Counted from the first letter of the stretch, positions 22,597 through 33,060 are shown. The stretch: 64,000 nt of DNA from Cladorhizidae sp. MBARI D1340-BT2 (GCA_028752905.1 JAQNBH010000214.1:97211-161210), one strand, 5' to 3'. Program-made: numbers and translations. Notes: a model not told the origin generated them from the sequence alone.

Positions 22597-24273
22597 ATGT
22601 ATATATTAGTATTATTTCTGCCTTTATTAAGTGCAATAGTATCTGGATTATTTGGAAGGAAAATAGGGAGAAAGGGGACAGGTACATTAACGTCTGGTTG
22701 TATGGGTATTAGTCTGGTTGTCTCTTGTTGGATTTTTTATGAGACAATTTTAAACTCTTCAGTTACTTATATAAAGTTATGAAAATGGTTTGATTCAGAG
22801 TTGTTAACTACTTATTTTGGGTTACAATTTGATAGTTTAACTTCAATTATGTTGGTAGTAATAACTAGTATATCGGTATTAGTTCATATTTATTCAACTG
22901 GGTATATGTCGGATGATCCTCATCTGCCCCGATTTATGTCTTATTTATCACTATTTACTTTTTTAATGATGGTATTAGTCACAAGTGATAATTATGCTCA
23001 GTTATTTATAGGTTGAGAAGGAGTGGGGCTATGTTCTTATCTTTTAATAAATTTCTGGTTTACAAGGATAAAAGCGAATAAGGGGGCAATGAAGGCTATG
23101 TTAATAAATCGAGTGGGGGATATAGGGGTAGTTTTGGCTATGATAAAGATTATTGAAGAGTTTGGGGGCTTAGAATATTCAACTGTTGGTAGTGTTTTGA
23201 GTGGCCCGGGCTATATTAATAAAGAAGGTCTTACTATAATTAGTTTATTATTATTTTTCGGGGGAGTGGGGAAATCGGCTCAATTAGGTTTACATACTTG
23301 ATTACCAGATGCGATGGAAGGTCCTACCCCGGTATCTGCCTTAATACATGCGGCGACAATGGTAACGGCTGGGGTTTTTTTAATAATAAGATCCGCCCCT
23401 TTTTTTGAGGGTTCTCCTTTAGCTTTAACTATAATAACTATAGGGGGGGCTTTAACGGCTCTTTTTGCGGCTAGTGTGGGGATAGTTCAAAATGATTTGA
23501 AAAAAGTAATTGCTTATTCTACTTGTAGTCAATTAGGTTATATGGTAATGATCTGTGGTTTATCGAGTTATTATGTTAGTTTATTTCATTTGGTGAATCA
23601 TGCTTTTTTTAAGGCTTTATTGTTTTTAAGTGCTGGCTCTGTTATACATGCCATTAGTGATGAGCAGGATATGCGAAAAATGGGGGGGGTGATAAAATCT
23701 CTTCCCTTTTCTTATGTTATGATTTTAATCGGGTCCTTATCATTAATCGGGTTCCCTTATTTAACAGGGTTTTATTCAAAAGATTTGATATTGGAGTTAG
23801 TGTATGAGAAGCATTGTATGGTTTTTGCTTATTGATTGGGTAGTTTTTCTGTTTTATTAACTGCGTTTTATTCCATAAGGTTAATTTATTTAACATTTAT
23901 AACTAATACCAATTCGAAAAAGGAGGTATTTATAAAAGTGCATGAGTCAAATTGAAACATAATTTTTCCTTTACTTTTATTGGCCTTTGGAAGTATATTT
24001 GTGGGGTATTTGGGAAAAGAGTTAATATTATCCAATATTATTTCTCCAATAATACCTAGTTATGTTAAAATGGCGCCTTTATTATTAAGTTTGTTAGGGG
24101 CATTATTGGCTCTTGTGGTATATGATCGCGGCTTAGTTGAGAAGGGAGGGTTGTATTTAAATTATGTCTTTTATACTTTTTTTAATTCGGGTTGACAGTT
24201 TAATTATGTTATAAATCATTTTTTGACTTTTAATTTGTTAAATTTGGGTATAAGATGTAAGAAAGTTAAATAG
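22597..24273 (+). pseudogene. nad5: nad5, 3'-truncated; entered from trnN, leaves to cox3
   Basis: Complete nad5 start but no nad2 upstream. Identity holds to codon 551 (24248), then the cox3 leader supplies nine codons and TAG. It is a double recombinant: switched at the 54-bp repeat on the left and at the 219-bp repeat on the right. Confidence 0.87.
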
Positions 24274-24291
24274 ATTAGTATAATTTTGTAG

Positions 24292-25080
24292 ATGGCTGAG
24301 CAAGTATACCATCCTTATCACTTAGTAGATCCTAGTCCATGGCCTTTAATAGGGGCATGTGGGTCATTTTTTACTACGGTGGGCGGGGTAACGTATTTTC
24401 ATTATAGTCAAACTGGATTATTAGTAATGGGTTTAGTTATAATAATGGGGACAATGGTAGCGTGATGGCGGGATGTGATTAGAGAGGGAACTTACCAAGG
24501 ATGTCACACATATATTGTGAGGCAAGGTTTAAAATATGGTATGCTTTTATTTATACTATCAGAGGTTTGTTTATTTTTCTCTTTTTTTTGAGGGTTTTTT
24601 CACAGTAGTTTGTCACCCACTATTCAAATAGGGGGGGTTTGACCGCCCGTGGGGGTCAACCCATTAGACCCTTTTTCTATTCCTTTATTAAATACGGCTA
24701 TTTTACTAAGTTCTGGTGCAACGGTGACCTGGGCCCACCATGGGCTAATTAGTGGCAAAAGAAAAGAAGCCCGAAAAAGTTTGGCTTTAACAGTTATATT
24801 GGGGTTAATATTTACTAGTTTACAGGGAATGGAGTATTATTACGCCCCTTTTACAATATCTGATTCAGTGTATGGTTCTACTTTTTTTATCACAACAGGG
24901 GCGCACGGCGGGCACGTTTTAATTGGGAGTACGTTTTTACTAATTTGCTTATATAGATTAATAAATTTTCAATTTACCAAACATCATTATTTGGGGTTTG
25001 AGGCAGCGGCTTGATATTGGCATTTTGTTGATGTGGTGTGATTATTTTTGTTTATTTTTATGTATTGATGAGGTGCCTAA
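24292..25080 (+). CDS. cox3: Cytochrome c oxidase subunit III, copy 2
   Basis: Same product as 13438-14226, entered from nad5. Confidence 0.96.
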
Positions 25081-25094
25081 AGCAAGACCATGAT

Positions 25095-25329
25095 GGGGCA
25101 ATGAATTTTATAACTACAATAATAAATATGAGGGCGCCTGGGATAACCATCGATAGAATGCCATTATTTGTTTGATCAATTTTAGTGACGGCAATTTTAT
25201 TATTATTATCCTTACCTGTATTAGCTGGGGGGATTACGATGTTATTAACCGATCGAAATTTTAACACCGCTTTTTTTGATCCTGCGGGAGGAGGGGATCC
25301 GATTTTATATCAACATTTATTTTGGTTTT
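25095..25329 (+). repeat. 235-bp internal cox1 copy before trnK
   Basis: Same as 14241-14475; exits to trnK. Confidence 0.92.
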
Positions 25330-25402
25330 GGGTATATAGCTCAATTGGTAGAGCTACGGGCTTTTAACCCGGAGGGGATTGGTTCGATTCCAATTGTATT
25401 TA
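25330..25402 (+). tRNA. trnK: tRNA-Lys (UUU), copy 2
   Basis: Same as 14476-14548, with the same three terminal G-U acceptor pairs. Confidence 0.87.
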
Positions 25403-25403
25403 A

Positions 25404-25613
25404 ATGCCACATTTAGATGTAGTTTCTTATTTTACACAATATATGTGAGCAGTATTCGCTTTATTGTCCTTATTTTTTATAATGGGTTTAGGTATTTTGC
25501 CGGTTTTACAGCGACAATTAGTAGCGCGAGTTAGGGGTTCGCGTGGATTTCGAGCCGAAAAGGCCAAAAGCCCGGCCCCCGGTGAAATAATTACGTATTT
25601 ACTCCAACTATAA
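25404..25613 (+). CDS. atp8: ATP synthase subunit 8, copy 2
   Basis: Same 69 aa as 14550-14759. Downstream, the atp9 27-mer (25612-25638) and cob fragment lead here into the cob 3' half and not nad4. Confidence 0.92.
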
Positions 25614-25635
25614 ATGGGGTCCGAGGTGATAACCG

Positions 25636-26499
25636 GTTTATTTTCATATAGGCCGGGGCATGTATTATGGTAGTTATACAAAAGTGATAGTTTGAAATGT
25701 GGGAGTAGTTTTATTTTTCTTAATGATACTGACGGCTTTTATAGGTTATGTATTGCCTTGAGGGCAAATGTCTTTTTGAGCCGCTACAGTAATAACAAAT
25801 TTATTATCGGCTATTCCCTATGTAGGGGAAGATATTGTTAGGTGGGTTTGAGGGGGTTTTAGTGTGTCAAATGCTACATTAAATAGGTTTTTAAGTTTAC
25901 ATTATTTATTTCCATTTGTATTAGTTGCCTTAGCCATTATACATTTGATAGCTTTACACGAGGATGGTTCAAATAATCCGATTGGGGTAAAATCCGATCC
26001 GGATAAGGGTTCATTTCATTATTATTATGTTTTAAAGGATATATATGGGGCAGGAATATTGGGTGTATTATTGTGTATAATAGTATTTTATTTTCCTTAT
26101 ATATTGGGGGATGTTGAGAATTTCAAACAGGCGAATCCTTTAGTGACTCCCGCTCATATAAAACCTGAGTGATATTTTTTATTTGTTTATGCGATACTGC
26201 GTTCTATTCCAAATAAATTCGGGGGGGTTGTAGCCTTAGTTTTTAGTATACTGATTTTATTGTTTTTGCCCTATTTACATAAAAATAGATTTAAAGGGAT
26301 AAGATTTAGACCTTCAAGTCAGGGACTATTTTGGTTTTTAGTAGGAGATTTTTTATTATTAATTTGAGTTGGCGGGCAACCTGTAGAAGAACCTTATATA
26401 TTGATAGGACAAATAGTTTCGTTATTTTATTTTATCTATTTTTTAATTTTAACCCCTTTAATCGGAAATTTGGAAAATAAATTATTAAAATTAGTATAA
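25636..26499 (+). pseudogene. cob: Cytochrome b, 3' part (codons 95-381)
   Basis: Identical to the full cob from 60466 to its TAA. It carries haem ligands H98, H183 and H197 but lacks the start and H84. It is reached from atp8 through the 68-bp cob copy (25636-25703), so it is the reciprocal product of the truncated cob copies. Downstream order trnP-rns is native. Confidence 0.9.
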
Positions 26500-26515
26500 A
26501 AGTCGGGCTGGGGAT

Positions 26516-26586
26516 CAAAATATATATTAACGGTAAATTACCTGAATTGGGATCAGGAGATATAAGTTTGAATCTTATTATTTTGA
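26516..26586 (+). tRNA. trnP: tRNA-Pro (UGG)
   Basis: Acceptor CAAAATA/TATTTTG, anticodon arm CCTGA-ATTGGGA-TCAGG (TGG), T arm ATAAG-TTTGAAT-CTTAT. It lies between cob and rns and probably marks the rns 5' end. Confidence 0.9.
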
Positions 26587-27800
26587 AGGAGTCCTTTGAT
26601 TTTGGGGAGGATATAAAGCGAGCGGCCCTTATAATACATGTTAGGGTTAAAATCCCCGTATAAGTGAGTAATTTCTTAGAGCTAGCTAATGAAACTAGAG
26701 GGAATTTTTATTGCATAGTAAATTGATGGCTCGGAATCGTATTAGGCTTTTAGAGTTATATCTAAGCAGAGATGCGTAGTTGAGAGACCACGCTTCCACT
26801 GAAACAAGGGGGAGTCTTGTTTAGAGGCTGCAGTAAAGAATATTGTGCAATGTATGAAAGTATGACACAGAGATGTCGCAAATAAAGCTGTCTAATATAC
26901 GTGCCAGCAGACGCGGTTAAACGTAAGGCTTAAGTTTTTTTCATAAAAGGCGTAAAGGGTAGGTAAGTGTGAGATGGGATAAGGAGGTTTTAAAGGGGTA
27001 AATGGAATGATTTATGAAAGAATGAAAAGTTGGGATATAAGTTGGAATATCAAGGATGTAGGTAAATTACTAGTTAAAACCTAAAAGCTGATATACGAAA
27101 GCTGGGACAGCAAACAGGGGGGAGTCCTGGTAGTCCTTGCTGTAAACTATGAATTTTAGATTTTTTAAGAATCTATGATAACTTAAGAAAATTTGGCCTG
27201 GAGACTATGATCGCAAGATTAAAATTTAAAAAATTTGGCGGTTCATTGACGTCATTAGAGAAGCGTGTGGTTTAATTCGATGATCCGCGAATAATTTTAC
27301 CAAAACTGGAAGGAGATGTGGGGGGGGATTTAAGTAACTACATAGGCCCGGTATTGCATGGCCGTCGGCAGTTTGTGTTTTGAAAGAAATAGAATAGGCT
27401 CAGCCCTAGGTTATTATTAAGTTAATAATAAGGGAGAAGGTCAGGTCGTTATGTTCCTAATGTTTTGGGCTATACATGCGCTATATTTATGTATAAATAA
27501 AAAAGGTTGGTTGAAAAGTAAAAAATCGGAATAGTCTTTGAAAGAGAGAGTATGAAGAAGGATTTAATAGTAATTGGAGAGTAGGGCGCTCTGGTGAATA
27601 ATTATTCAGTGTTCGTACAAATCGCCCGTCACCTTAACTAAGTAAACGTTTTTTAAGGATAAAGTTATAAGATAAGAGGAAAAACTTTAGGAGAATAAGT
27701 AAAAGTAAAGGCGTATTCTGGGGCTTTATATCATGAAATATTTATGAGGTCGAGAAAGTCGTAACAGAGTGAGAGGATTGGAAAATGTTCTTGGATTAAT
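26587..27800 (+). rRNA. rns: Small subunit (12S-type) ribosomal RNA
   Basis: Contains the 530-loop sequence GTGCCAGCAGACGCGGTTAA (26901), the 960-region GTGTGGTTTAATTCGATG (about 27265), the decoding-site string ATCGCCCGTCACC (about 27621) and GTCGTAACA near the 3' end (about 27758). The length of about 1.2 kb fits demosponge rns. The ends are set by the flanking trnP and trnG and are approximate. No anti-Shine-Dalgarno tail is seen. A 13-mer at about 27134 recurs in the trnY-trnD spacer. Confidence 0.93.
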
Positions 27801-27872
27801 GTATGTATAATTTATCGGGTAAAATAAGTGATTTCCAATCATTAATAACGAGTTCGAGTCTCGTTATGTACA
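27801..27872 (+). tRNA. trnG: tRNA-Gly (UCC)
   Basis: Acceptor GTATGTA/TATGTAC, anticodon arm AGTGA-TTTCCAA-TCATT (TCC), T arm ACGAG-TTCGAGT-CTCGT. It separates rns and rnl, as in many demosponges. Confidence 0.92.
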
Positions 27873-30362
27873 AAATAGATTAGTATAAACAAGTAAAGAA
27901 TGGATAGTTAGGATGTTATAATGGGGCGTTATATACGAAATCTTTGAGGAAAAAACTCAGGGTCCCCGAAAATAAGGGTTTTAGGGACTGAAGCATCTAA
28001 GTACTAAAGGTAAAAATCAAGCGAAATTCTGTGAGTAGCGGCGAGCGAAAGTAGAAGGGTGTCATTTGAGAGTATCAAAGAGGGTAACAGGCCCGTGAGA
28101 ATGGCAATGATTATATTCAGAGCATATAAATATATATGTTTAAAGAGTAGAATTATTTGAAGATAGGTATTCCATATATCTAAATTTCAAAATTATAACA
28201 TACCGAGAGTGCATAAGTACTGTGAGGGAAAACATAAGATCCATCTAACCCCAGTTTAGGATCTTGAAATTAGTTACTTACAAGCAGACAATATTTGTCG
28301 TACCTTTTGAATAATGGGTTCGTGAGATAAGGATTTGGCAAATTTCAATTAGTAAATATAGATGTAGTGAAAACAAGTTTTAATAATTAAGCATTAGTCA
28401 AATAGAGCCCGAAACCAAGTGATCTAGCCATGGGCAGTTTGAAGCCCTTTAATAGAGGGGAGGGAGGAACGAACCGGTAATTGTGGCAAAAATTTCGGAG
28501 GACCTGTGGTTAGGGGTAAAAAGCCAATCGAACTTGGAAATAGCTGGTTTTCTGCGAAAATTATTTTAGTAGTGCGTCATTAGTTTTAATTTTTACAGGG
28601 TAAAGCACTGAATATAAATATCTATAAGGTATTTTTAATCAAACTATGAAAGTGTCAAAATAAAAATGATAGACAGACAATGGGCGAGAAGGTTCATTGT
28701 TTAAAAGGGAACCCCCTAGACCAGAAGTTAAGGTTATTAAAACATAATTAAGTGTGAAAGGAGGTTATTAAGTGTGATAATAAGTAAGTAGGCCTAGAGT
28801 CAGCCATCTTTGGGAGAGGGCGTAGCAGCTCACTTAACGAATTAATAGGTTCTAAAAATCTGGGTGGTTTAAGTTAATAAAGGGACCAAAACTCTGGATA
28901 CTGTATTATGGTAGTAGAACGTTCTGTAAGTGATTATTACGAAAGTATGTCTGAAGTGATAATGCGAACATGAGTAAAAAATAATGTGAGAATCATTATT
29001 CATGGCCCAAGGTTACCAATTAATGATTTTTGATATTGGGTTATGCAGTCCTTAAGAAATGAAATGTTATAGGATAATGGGTAAAAATAATAAATGAAAA
29101 AATTATTTTAATGGAGGCTGTACTAAAACTAACACAAGTGGGCATTAAGTGATGGTAGAATTTATCTCAAGGAACTTGGCAAAATGACCCTGTAAGTTCG
29201 CGAGAAGGGGTGCTAATTATTGGGTTTAAAGGACGATAGGCTTATAATTAGTCTCAGAAAAGAGGGGGTGTCGACTGTTTACCAAAAACATAGCTTTCAG
29301 GTAAGTTTGGGGCTTGTAGTATTGGAGGTGAGGCCTGCCCAATGGTTGTATCTAAATTTAAATGGTAAGATAAGTTATTTAATTAAGGGCAATTGAATGG
29401 CCGCGGTAACTCTGACCGTGATAATGTAGCGCAGTCAATAGTCAATTAATTGTTGACATGTATGAATGGCGTAACGAATGCCCCACTGTCTCAAGATAAA
29501 AACCAGTGAAATTGAAATGGTAGTGAAGATGCTACAAACAAATTGTAAGACGAGAAGACCCCGTTGAGCTTTACTGGAGGCTTAAATTGTTTTTTTAAAC
29601 ATTAATGTTCAGATTATGTGGGAGCATATGAAAGTTCCACTCTTTAAGTTTAATAAGACTAAGTAAGAGTTTATTATGGAAGTTTAAGTTGGACAGTTTG
29701 GTTGGGGCGATAGCCTTCTAAAGAGTAACGAAGGTGAACAAAGGTAAAGAAATAATATAAAGAAAAAGCCTGACAGTAAGGAGGACTTACAAGCTGACAC
29801 AGTGAAATTAGATAATATTAGTTCTATTCATGCTGTGGGTTATAATGACCCGTTAGTTAAGAGTGGATTTGCTAGCGAGCAACGAATAAAAGTTACCAAG
29901 GGGATAACAGCGTAATTTCGTTTGAGAGTTCTTATTGATGACGGAGTTTGCGACCTCGATGTTGAATTGCGATGTCCTGGAGGTGCAGCCGCTTCCAAGG
30001 GTTGGACTGTTCGTCTATTAAAATCGTACATGATTTGAGTTCAGATCGGCGTGAGCTAGGTCGGTTTTTATCTACAATTTTGATTTGAAACATAAGATAT
30101 AACTACACTTTAGTACGAAAGGATTGGGTGATAGATATCCGCTGGTGAACCAATTATTTAGGCTCAAATTTATTGTTGGTTAGCTACGATAGTATAAATC
30201 AGAGGGTGGAAGCTCTAATTTTAATCCCTGAAGGCATCTAAAGGGAGAAGGAAAATATCATTAGATGTTTCTGAAGATCGTCTGAGAATAAGACGTTGTC
30301 ATAGGGTTTATGTGAAAATTTATTTTATTGCAGAAGATTACTAAAATCTAAATACTAATTTA
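27873..30362 (+). rRNA. rnl: Large subunit (16S-type) ribosomal RNA
   Basis: Domain I GTAGCGGCGAGCGAAAG (about 28034), GACGAGAAGACCCCGTTGAG (about 29549), the peptidyl-transferase region CAGATCGGCGTGAGC (about 30042) and the sarcin-ricin loop TAGTACGAAAGGA (about 30111) occur in the right order. The length of about 2.5 kb is normal. The 5' end is placed after trnG; the 3' end before an 18-mer copied from atp6 that abuts trnM is approximate. The first 16 nt recur in the cox3 leader. Confidence 0.93.
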
Positions 30363-30380
30363 TTGATCAATTCTGTGTAG
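30363..30380 (+). repeat. 18-bp atp6 copy between rnl and trnM
   Basis: Identical to atp6 106-123 and overlapping the first two bases of trnM. Too short to be decisive alone, but it fits the spacer pattern seen elsewhere. Confidence 0.6.
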
Positions 30381-30450
30381 ACTGGTAGCTTAAAGGTAAA
30401 GCATATTGCTCATAACAATATAGAAGTTGGTTCGATTCCATCTCGGTCTA
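30379..30450 (+). tRNA. trnM: tRNA-Met (CAU)
   Basis: Acceptor AGACTGG/TCGGTCT, D arm GCTT/AAGC, anticodon loop CTCATAA on an ATATTG/CAATAT stem (CAT), T arm GTTGG-TTCGATT-CCATC. It is the only CAU tRNA seen, so it probably serves both initiation and elongation. Single copy in the window. Confidence 0.92.
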
Positions 30451-30692
30451 ATATATTTAAATTATTAACGGGGGTCTCTTATATATTAATCTTGCCGGGG
30501 GATTATTATACCTTTAGTATTTAACTTATGCCTTTATTATAAAATTAGTATTTTACTTATGTCTTTATTATAAAATTAGTATTTAAGCAGCCTGCGTTAG
30601 TTTAAGAGAGAGAAGCACCCTGGGAGGGGAGAAAGTAGAGACATGGTATATGATGTATAAACGACTCAGGTTGTAGTGACCGGGGGGTTATG
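30451..30692 (+). other. Non-coding trnM-trnC spacer, 242 bp
   Basis: The longest spacer without a gene. It contains the tandem repeat at 30515-30586, a run of about 22 nt resembling cox1 (LILPG region) with two differences, then about 100 purine-rich nt. CAGCCTG (30591) could pair with CAGGTTG (about 30667), but no T loop or anticodon arm is visible, so I do not call a tRNA. A control or origin role is possible but unsupported. Confidence 0.6.
30515..30586 (+). repeat. 31-bp tandem repeat, about 2.3 units
   Basis: Units 30515-30545 and 30546-30576 differ at two or three sites; a third partial unit (10 nt) ends at 30586. Each unit starts TAGTATTT and contains TTTATTATAAAAT. AT-rich. Unlike the other repeats it is tandem and diverged. 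Confidence 0.85.
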
Positions 30693-30765
30693 GGTACGGG
30701 GGCAATGAGGTCGTTGATGCGGTTTGCAGGGCTGTTAGGTGCAGGTTCGATTCCTGCCCGTACTT
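30693..30765 (+). tRNA. trnC: tRNA-Cys (GCA)
   Basis: Acceptor GGTACGG/CCGTACT, anticodon arm GCGGT-TTGCAGG-GCTGT (GCA, three wobble pairs in the stem), T arm GCAGG-TTCGATT-CCTGC. It lies 6 nt before nad1. Confidence 0.87.
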
Positions 30766-30771
30766 AGGAAC

Positions 30772-31743
30772 ATGATTGTAGTTTTAATTAAAGTGGCATG
30801 TATTTTGGTGCCTTTATTGGTTTCAATCGCTTATTTGACATTAGGCGAGAGAAAGGTTTTGGGTTATATTCAAGGGAGAAAGGGGCCAAATGTAGTGGGG
30901 GTGTACGGGGTATTACAGCCTTTAGTTGATGGGGTCAAGTTGTTTACTAAAGAAATGATTTTTCCAAATCAGGCCAACCTATATATATACATATTCTCCC
31001 CTATTATTTCTTTAACTTTGGGTTTTATCGCTTGAGGGGCAATCCCGTATGGGGAGGGTGTGGTGTTGAGCGATATAGGGGTCGGGATTTTATATTTATT
31101 TGCGGTTTCTTCTATTAGTGTTTATGCGGTATTAATGTCGGGTTGGTCGAGTAATTCAAAATATGCTTTTTTAGGGGCGATCCGGGGGGGCGCCCAAATG
31201 ATAAGTTATGAGGTGTCAATTGGGGTAATTATAATTTCTGTTGTTTTATTTGCGGGATCTTTAAATTTAATGGAGATGACAGTATCTCAGAATAAAATGT
31301 GATATATAATACCATTATTTCCAGCTACAATAATGTTTTTTGTGTCTGCTTTAGCCGAAACTAATAGAGTACCATTTGATTTAACAGAAGGGGAGTCTGA
31401 ATTAGTCTCAGGGTTTAATGTGGAATACTCGAGCATGTCATTTGCCTTATTTTTTTTAGCAGAGTATTGTCATATAATTTTAATGTCTGCTTTAGGGGTG
31501 GTTCTTTTTTTGGGGGGTGGCGCTCAAGTTCCCTGAAATGTGCTGGCCTGTAGTGGGGTATTTGGAATAAAAATTACTTTTTTACTTTTTCTATTTATTT
31601 GGATAAGGGGGAGTTATCCTAGAATTAGATATGATCAGTTAATGTCATTATTATGAAAATCTTATTTACCTTTGAGTTTTGGGTTATTGGGGTTTGTTTC
31701 TGGGGGCTTAGTAGGGTTGAAGGGCCTCCCCGGGCTATATTAA
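30772..31743 (+). CDS. nad1: NADH dehydrogenase subunit 1
   Basis: 323 aa subunit joining the membrane arm of complex I to the quinone-binding peripheral arm. [15 protein letters not shown] (residues 24-38) and [18 protein letters not shown] (about 196-213) are family hallmarks. TGA is Trp. It starts [10 protein letters not shown] after trnC. The last four codons and the TAA lie in a 40-bp stretch identical to nad5 7640-7679 in another frame, so the stop is supplied by the copied piece. Single copy in the window. Confidence 0.96.
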
Positions 31744-31791
31744 TAAAGAAGGTCTTACTATAATTAGTGTTTTCTGCCTATGGGGGGGTAT
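31729..31791 (+). repeat. nad1-trnL junction built of nad5 and nad2 copies
   Basis: 31729-31768 equal nad5 7640-7679; 31767-31791 equal the nad2 stretch near 5800, ending in a G run and TAT. The two tiles overlap by 2 nt. The second tile also forms the first 8 nt of trnL. Confidence 0.88.
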
Positions 31792-31857
31792 AGTGAAAAA
31801 GGTAAACACGCTTGACTTAGGCTCAAGGTTTTGTAGGTTCGAGCCCTACTATCCCTA
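31784..31857 (+). tRNA. trnL: tRNA-Leu (UAG)
   Basis: Acceptor GGGGGTA/TATCCCT, D stem GTG/CAC, anticodon arm CTTGA-CTTAGGC-TCAAG (TAG, reads CUN), T arm GTAGG-TTCGAGC-CCTAC. Its 5' strand coincides with the end of the nad2-derived tile. No trnL(UAA) is seen although TTA is the main Leu codon. Confidence 0.88.
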
Positions 31858-31860
31858 GGG

Positions 31861-31931
31861 GGCAGGATGACAGATTGGGATGTAATTGGCTGTAAACTGA
31901 TAGTAGAAGAGTTCGAGTCTCTTTCCTGTCC
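31861..31931 (+). tRNA. trnY: tRNA-Tyr (GUA)
   Basis: Acceptor GGCAGGA/TCCTGTC, anticodon arm ATTGG-CTGTAAA-CTGAT (GTA), T arm with TTCGAGT. Follows trnL by 3 nt. Confidence 0.9.
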
Positions 31932-31996
31932 TTGCTGTAATATATATATTTTCGGACCATATCGTTATTATTTAAATTATTTCTGGAATTTGGGTT
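31928..31996 (+). repeat. trnY-trnD spacer built of rns, nad2 and cob copies
   Basis: 31928-31940 equal a 13-mer of rns; 31955-31980 equal nad2 6229-6254; 31970-31996 equal cob 3837-3863. The nad2 and cob tiles overlap across an 11-nt microhomology (ATTTAAATTAT) present in both genes. The cob tile provides the first 6 nt of trnD. Confidence 0.87.
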
Positions 31997-32061
31997 ATAG
32001 CTTAAAGGTAAAGTAATTGGGTGTCGACCGGTTAATATGGGTTCGACCCCCGTTAATCCAG
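31991..32061 (+). tRNA. trnD: tRNA-Asp (GUC)
   Basis: Acceptor TGGGTTA/TAATCCA, D stem GCTT/AAGT, anticodon arm ATTGG-GTGTCGA-CCGGT (GTC), T arm ATGGG-TTCGACC-CCCGT. Its 3' half is copied upstream of nad3. Confidence 0.9.
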
Positions 32062-32101
32062 AGTTTTGTATTCTATTTAAGTAAGGGATTCTCAAAAATG
32101 G
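32056..32101 (+). repeat. 46-bp leader shared by orf213 and atp9
   Basis: Starts within the trnD acceptor 3' strand and ends with the ATGG of orf213. It is repeated before every atp9 (886-931, 22190-22235, 32757-32802, 45930-45975, 57312-57357). It could be a shared 5' UTR; no structure was proven. Confidence 0.85.
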
Positions 32102-32739
32102 ATCATTTAACAGAAATGTGGCTGCTAACGCAGGCAATGAAACAATTGTACTACGGTTTAAATATTGTGGGACCCGCATTTGGGTGTGATACTGAGGTGG
32201 CAATGATGGTCCGGGGTTGAACACATGGCTTGACTGAGACTAGTTATAGCCCCTTGGGTTGGGCTTTTTTATATAAACAAATTTTTGTAGGACCGGCTGT
32301 AGGACACGCAGGAGGACCAGCTTCATTAGCAATGACCTTAGTGGTGGACGCGATACAGGGGGGAGTTTACCTAGGTGACTCAACCGGGGTGTTAATTGGG
32401 GGTAAGCTTAACATAGGCCTGCTGGATGGGGTGACGAGTGCATCTCAGATGGGAGGTTATTTTTGTCTTGAGGGTATGAGGGACTATTGGATGGATTTTG
32501 TGACTATAAATACGGGGGCAGCATTACCGAGTATACAAGTATTAGCTGAGCAGGCGAGCACCCTACAGTATATAGAGGGTATAGAGAGCTTGACCCCTAG
32601 GGTAGGGGTGGATACGGGGGCTTATGATGTAAAAGCGTACGATTTTAATAATAAATTTAGGGCTGGCTTTGAAACGGGGGCGATGCCTGAACGTTGACCC
32701 AAATTAGCTCTAGAGTGGGAGGCGTCAAGAGGCCCTTAA
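32098..32739 (+). CDS. Unrecognised 213-codon ORF (orf213)
   Basis: I do not recognise this protein. It starts MDHLTEMWLLTQAMKQLYYG after the leader shared with atp9 and ends at TAA, inside a nad5-identical 21-mer. Two TGA codons (41 and 199) must be read as Trp for it to stay open, beside several TGG, which suggests it is adapted to this code. It is Gly/Ala rich (GPAVGHAGGPASLAMT near 63-78), with charged segments and no clear membrane helices or signal, unlike all neighbours. Codon use is richer in C- and G-ending codons (CTG, CTA, GAC, TAC). It is not nad4L or tatC by sequence character. Single copy, between trnD and atp9. Confidence 0.65.
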
Positions 32740-32750
32740 TTATGTTATAA

Positions 32751-33035
<285 letters not shown>

Positions 33036-33060
33036 TTTTTAAATTTTTAATTTTAATTTA

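Noticed and set aside
30515..30586. CRISPR array
   Set aside because: Units are directly tandem without spacers, and this is mitochondrial DNA.
30588..30675. Possible extra tRNA before trnC
   Set aside because: Seven bases at each end can pair, but there is no T loop, no plausible anticodon arm and the length is wrong.
32098..32739. orf213 as tatC or nad4L
   Set aside because: tatC (known from Oscarella) and nad4L are strongly hydrophobic multi-helix proteins. orf213 lacks clear membrane helices and the motifs of either.
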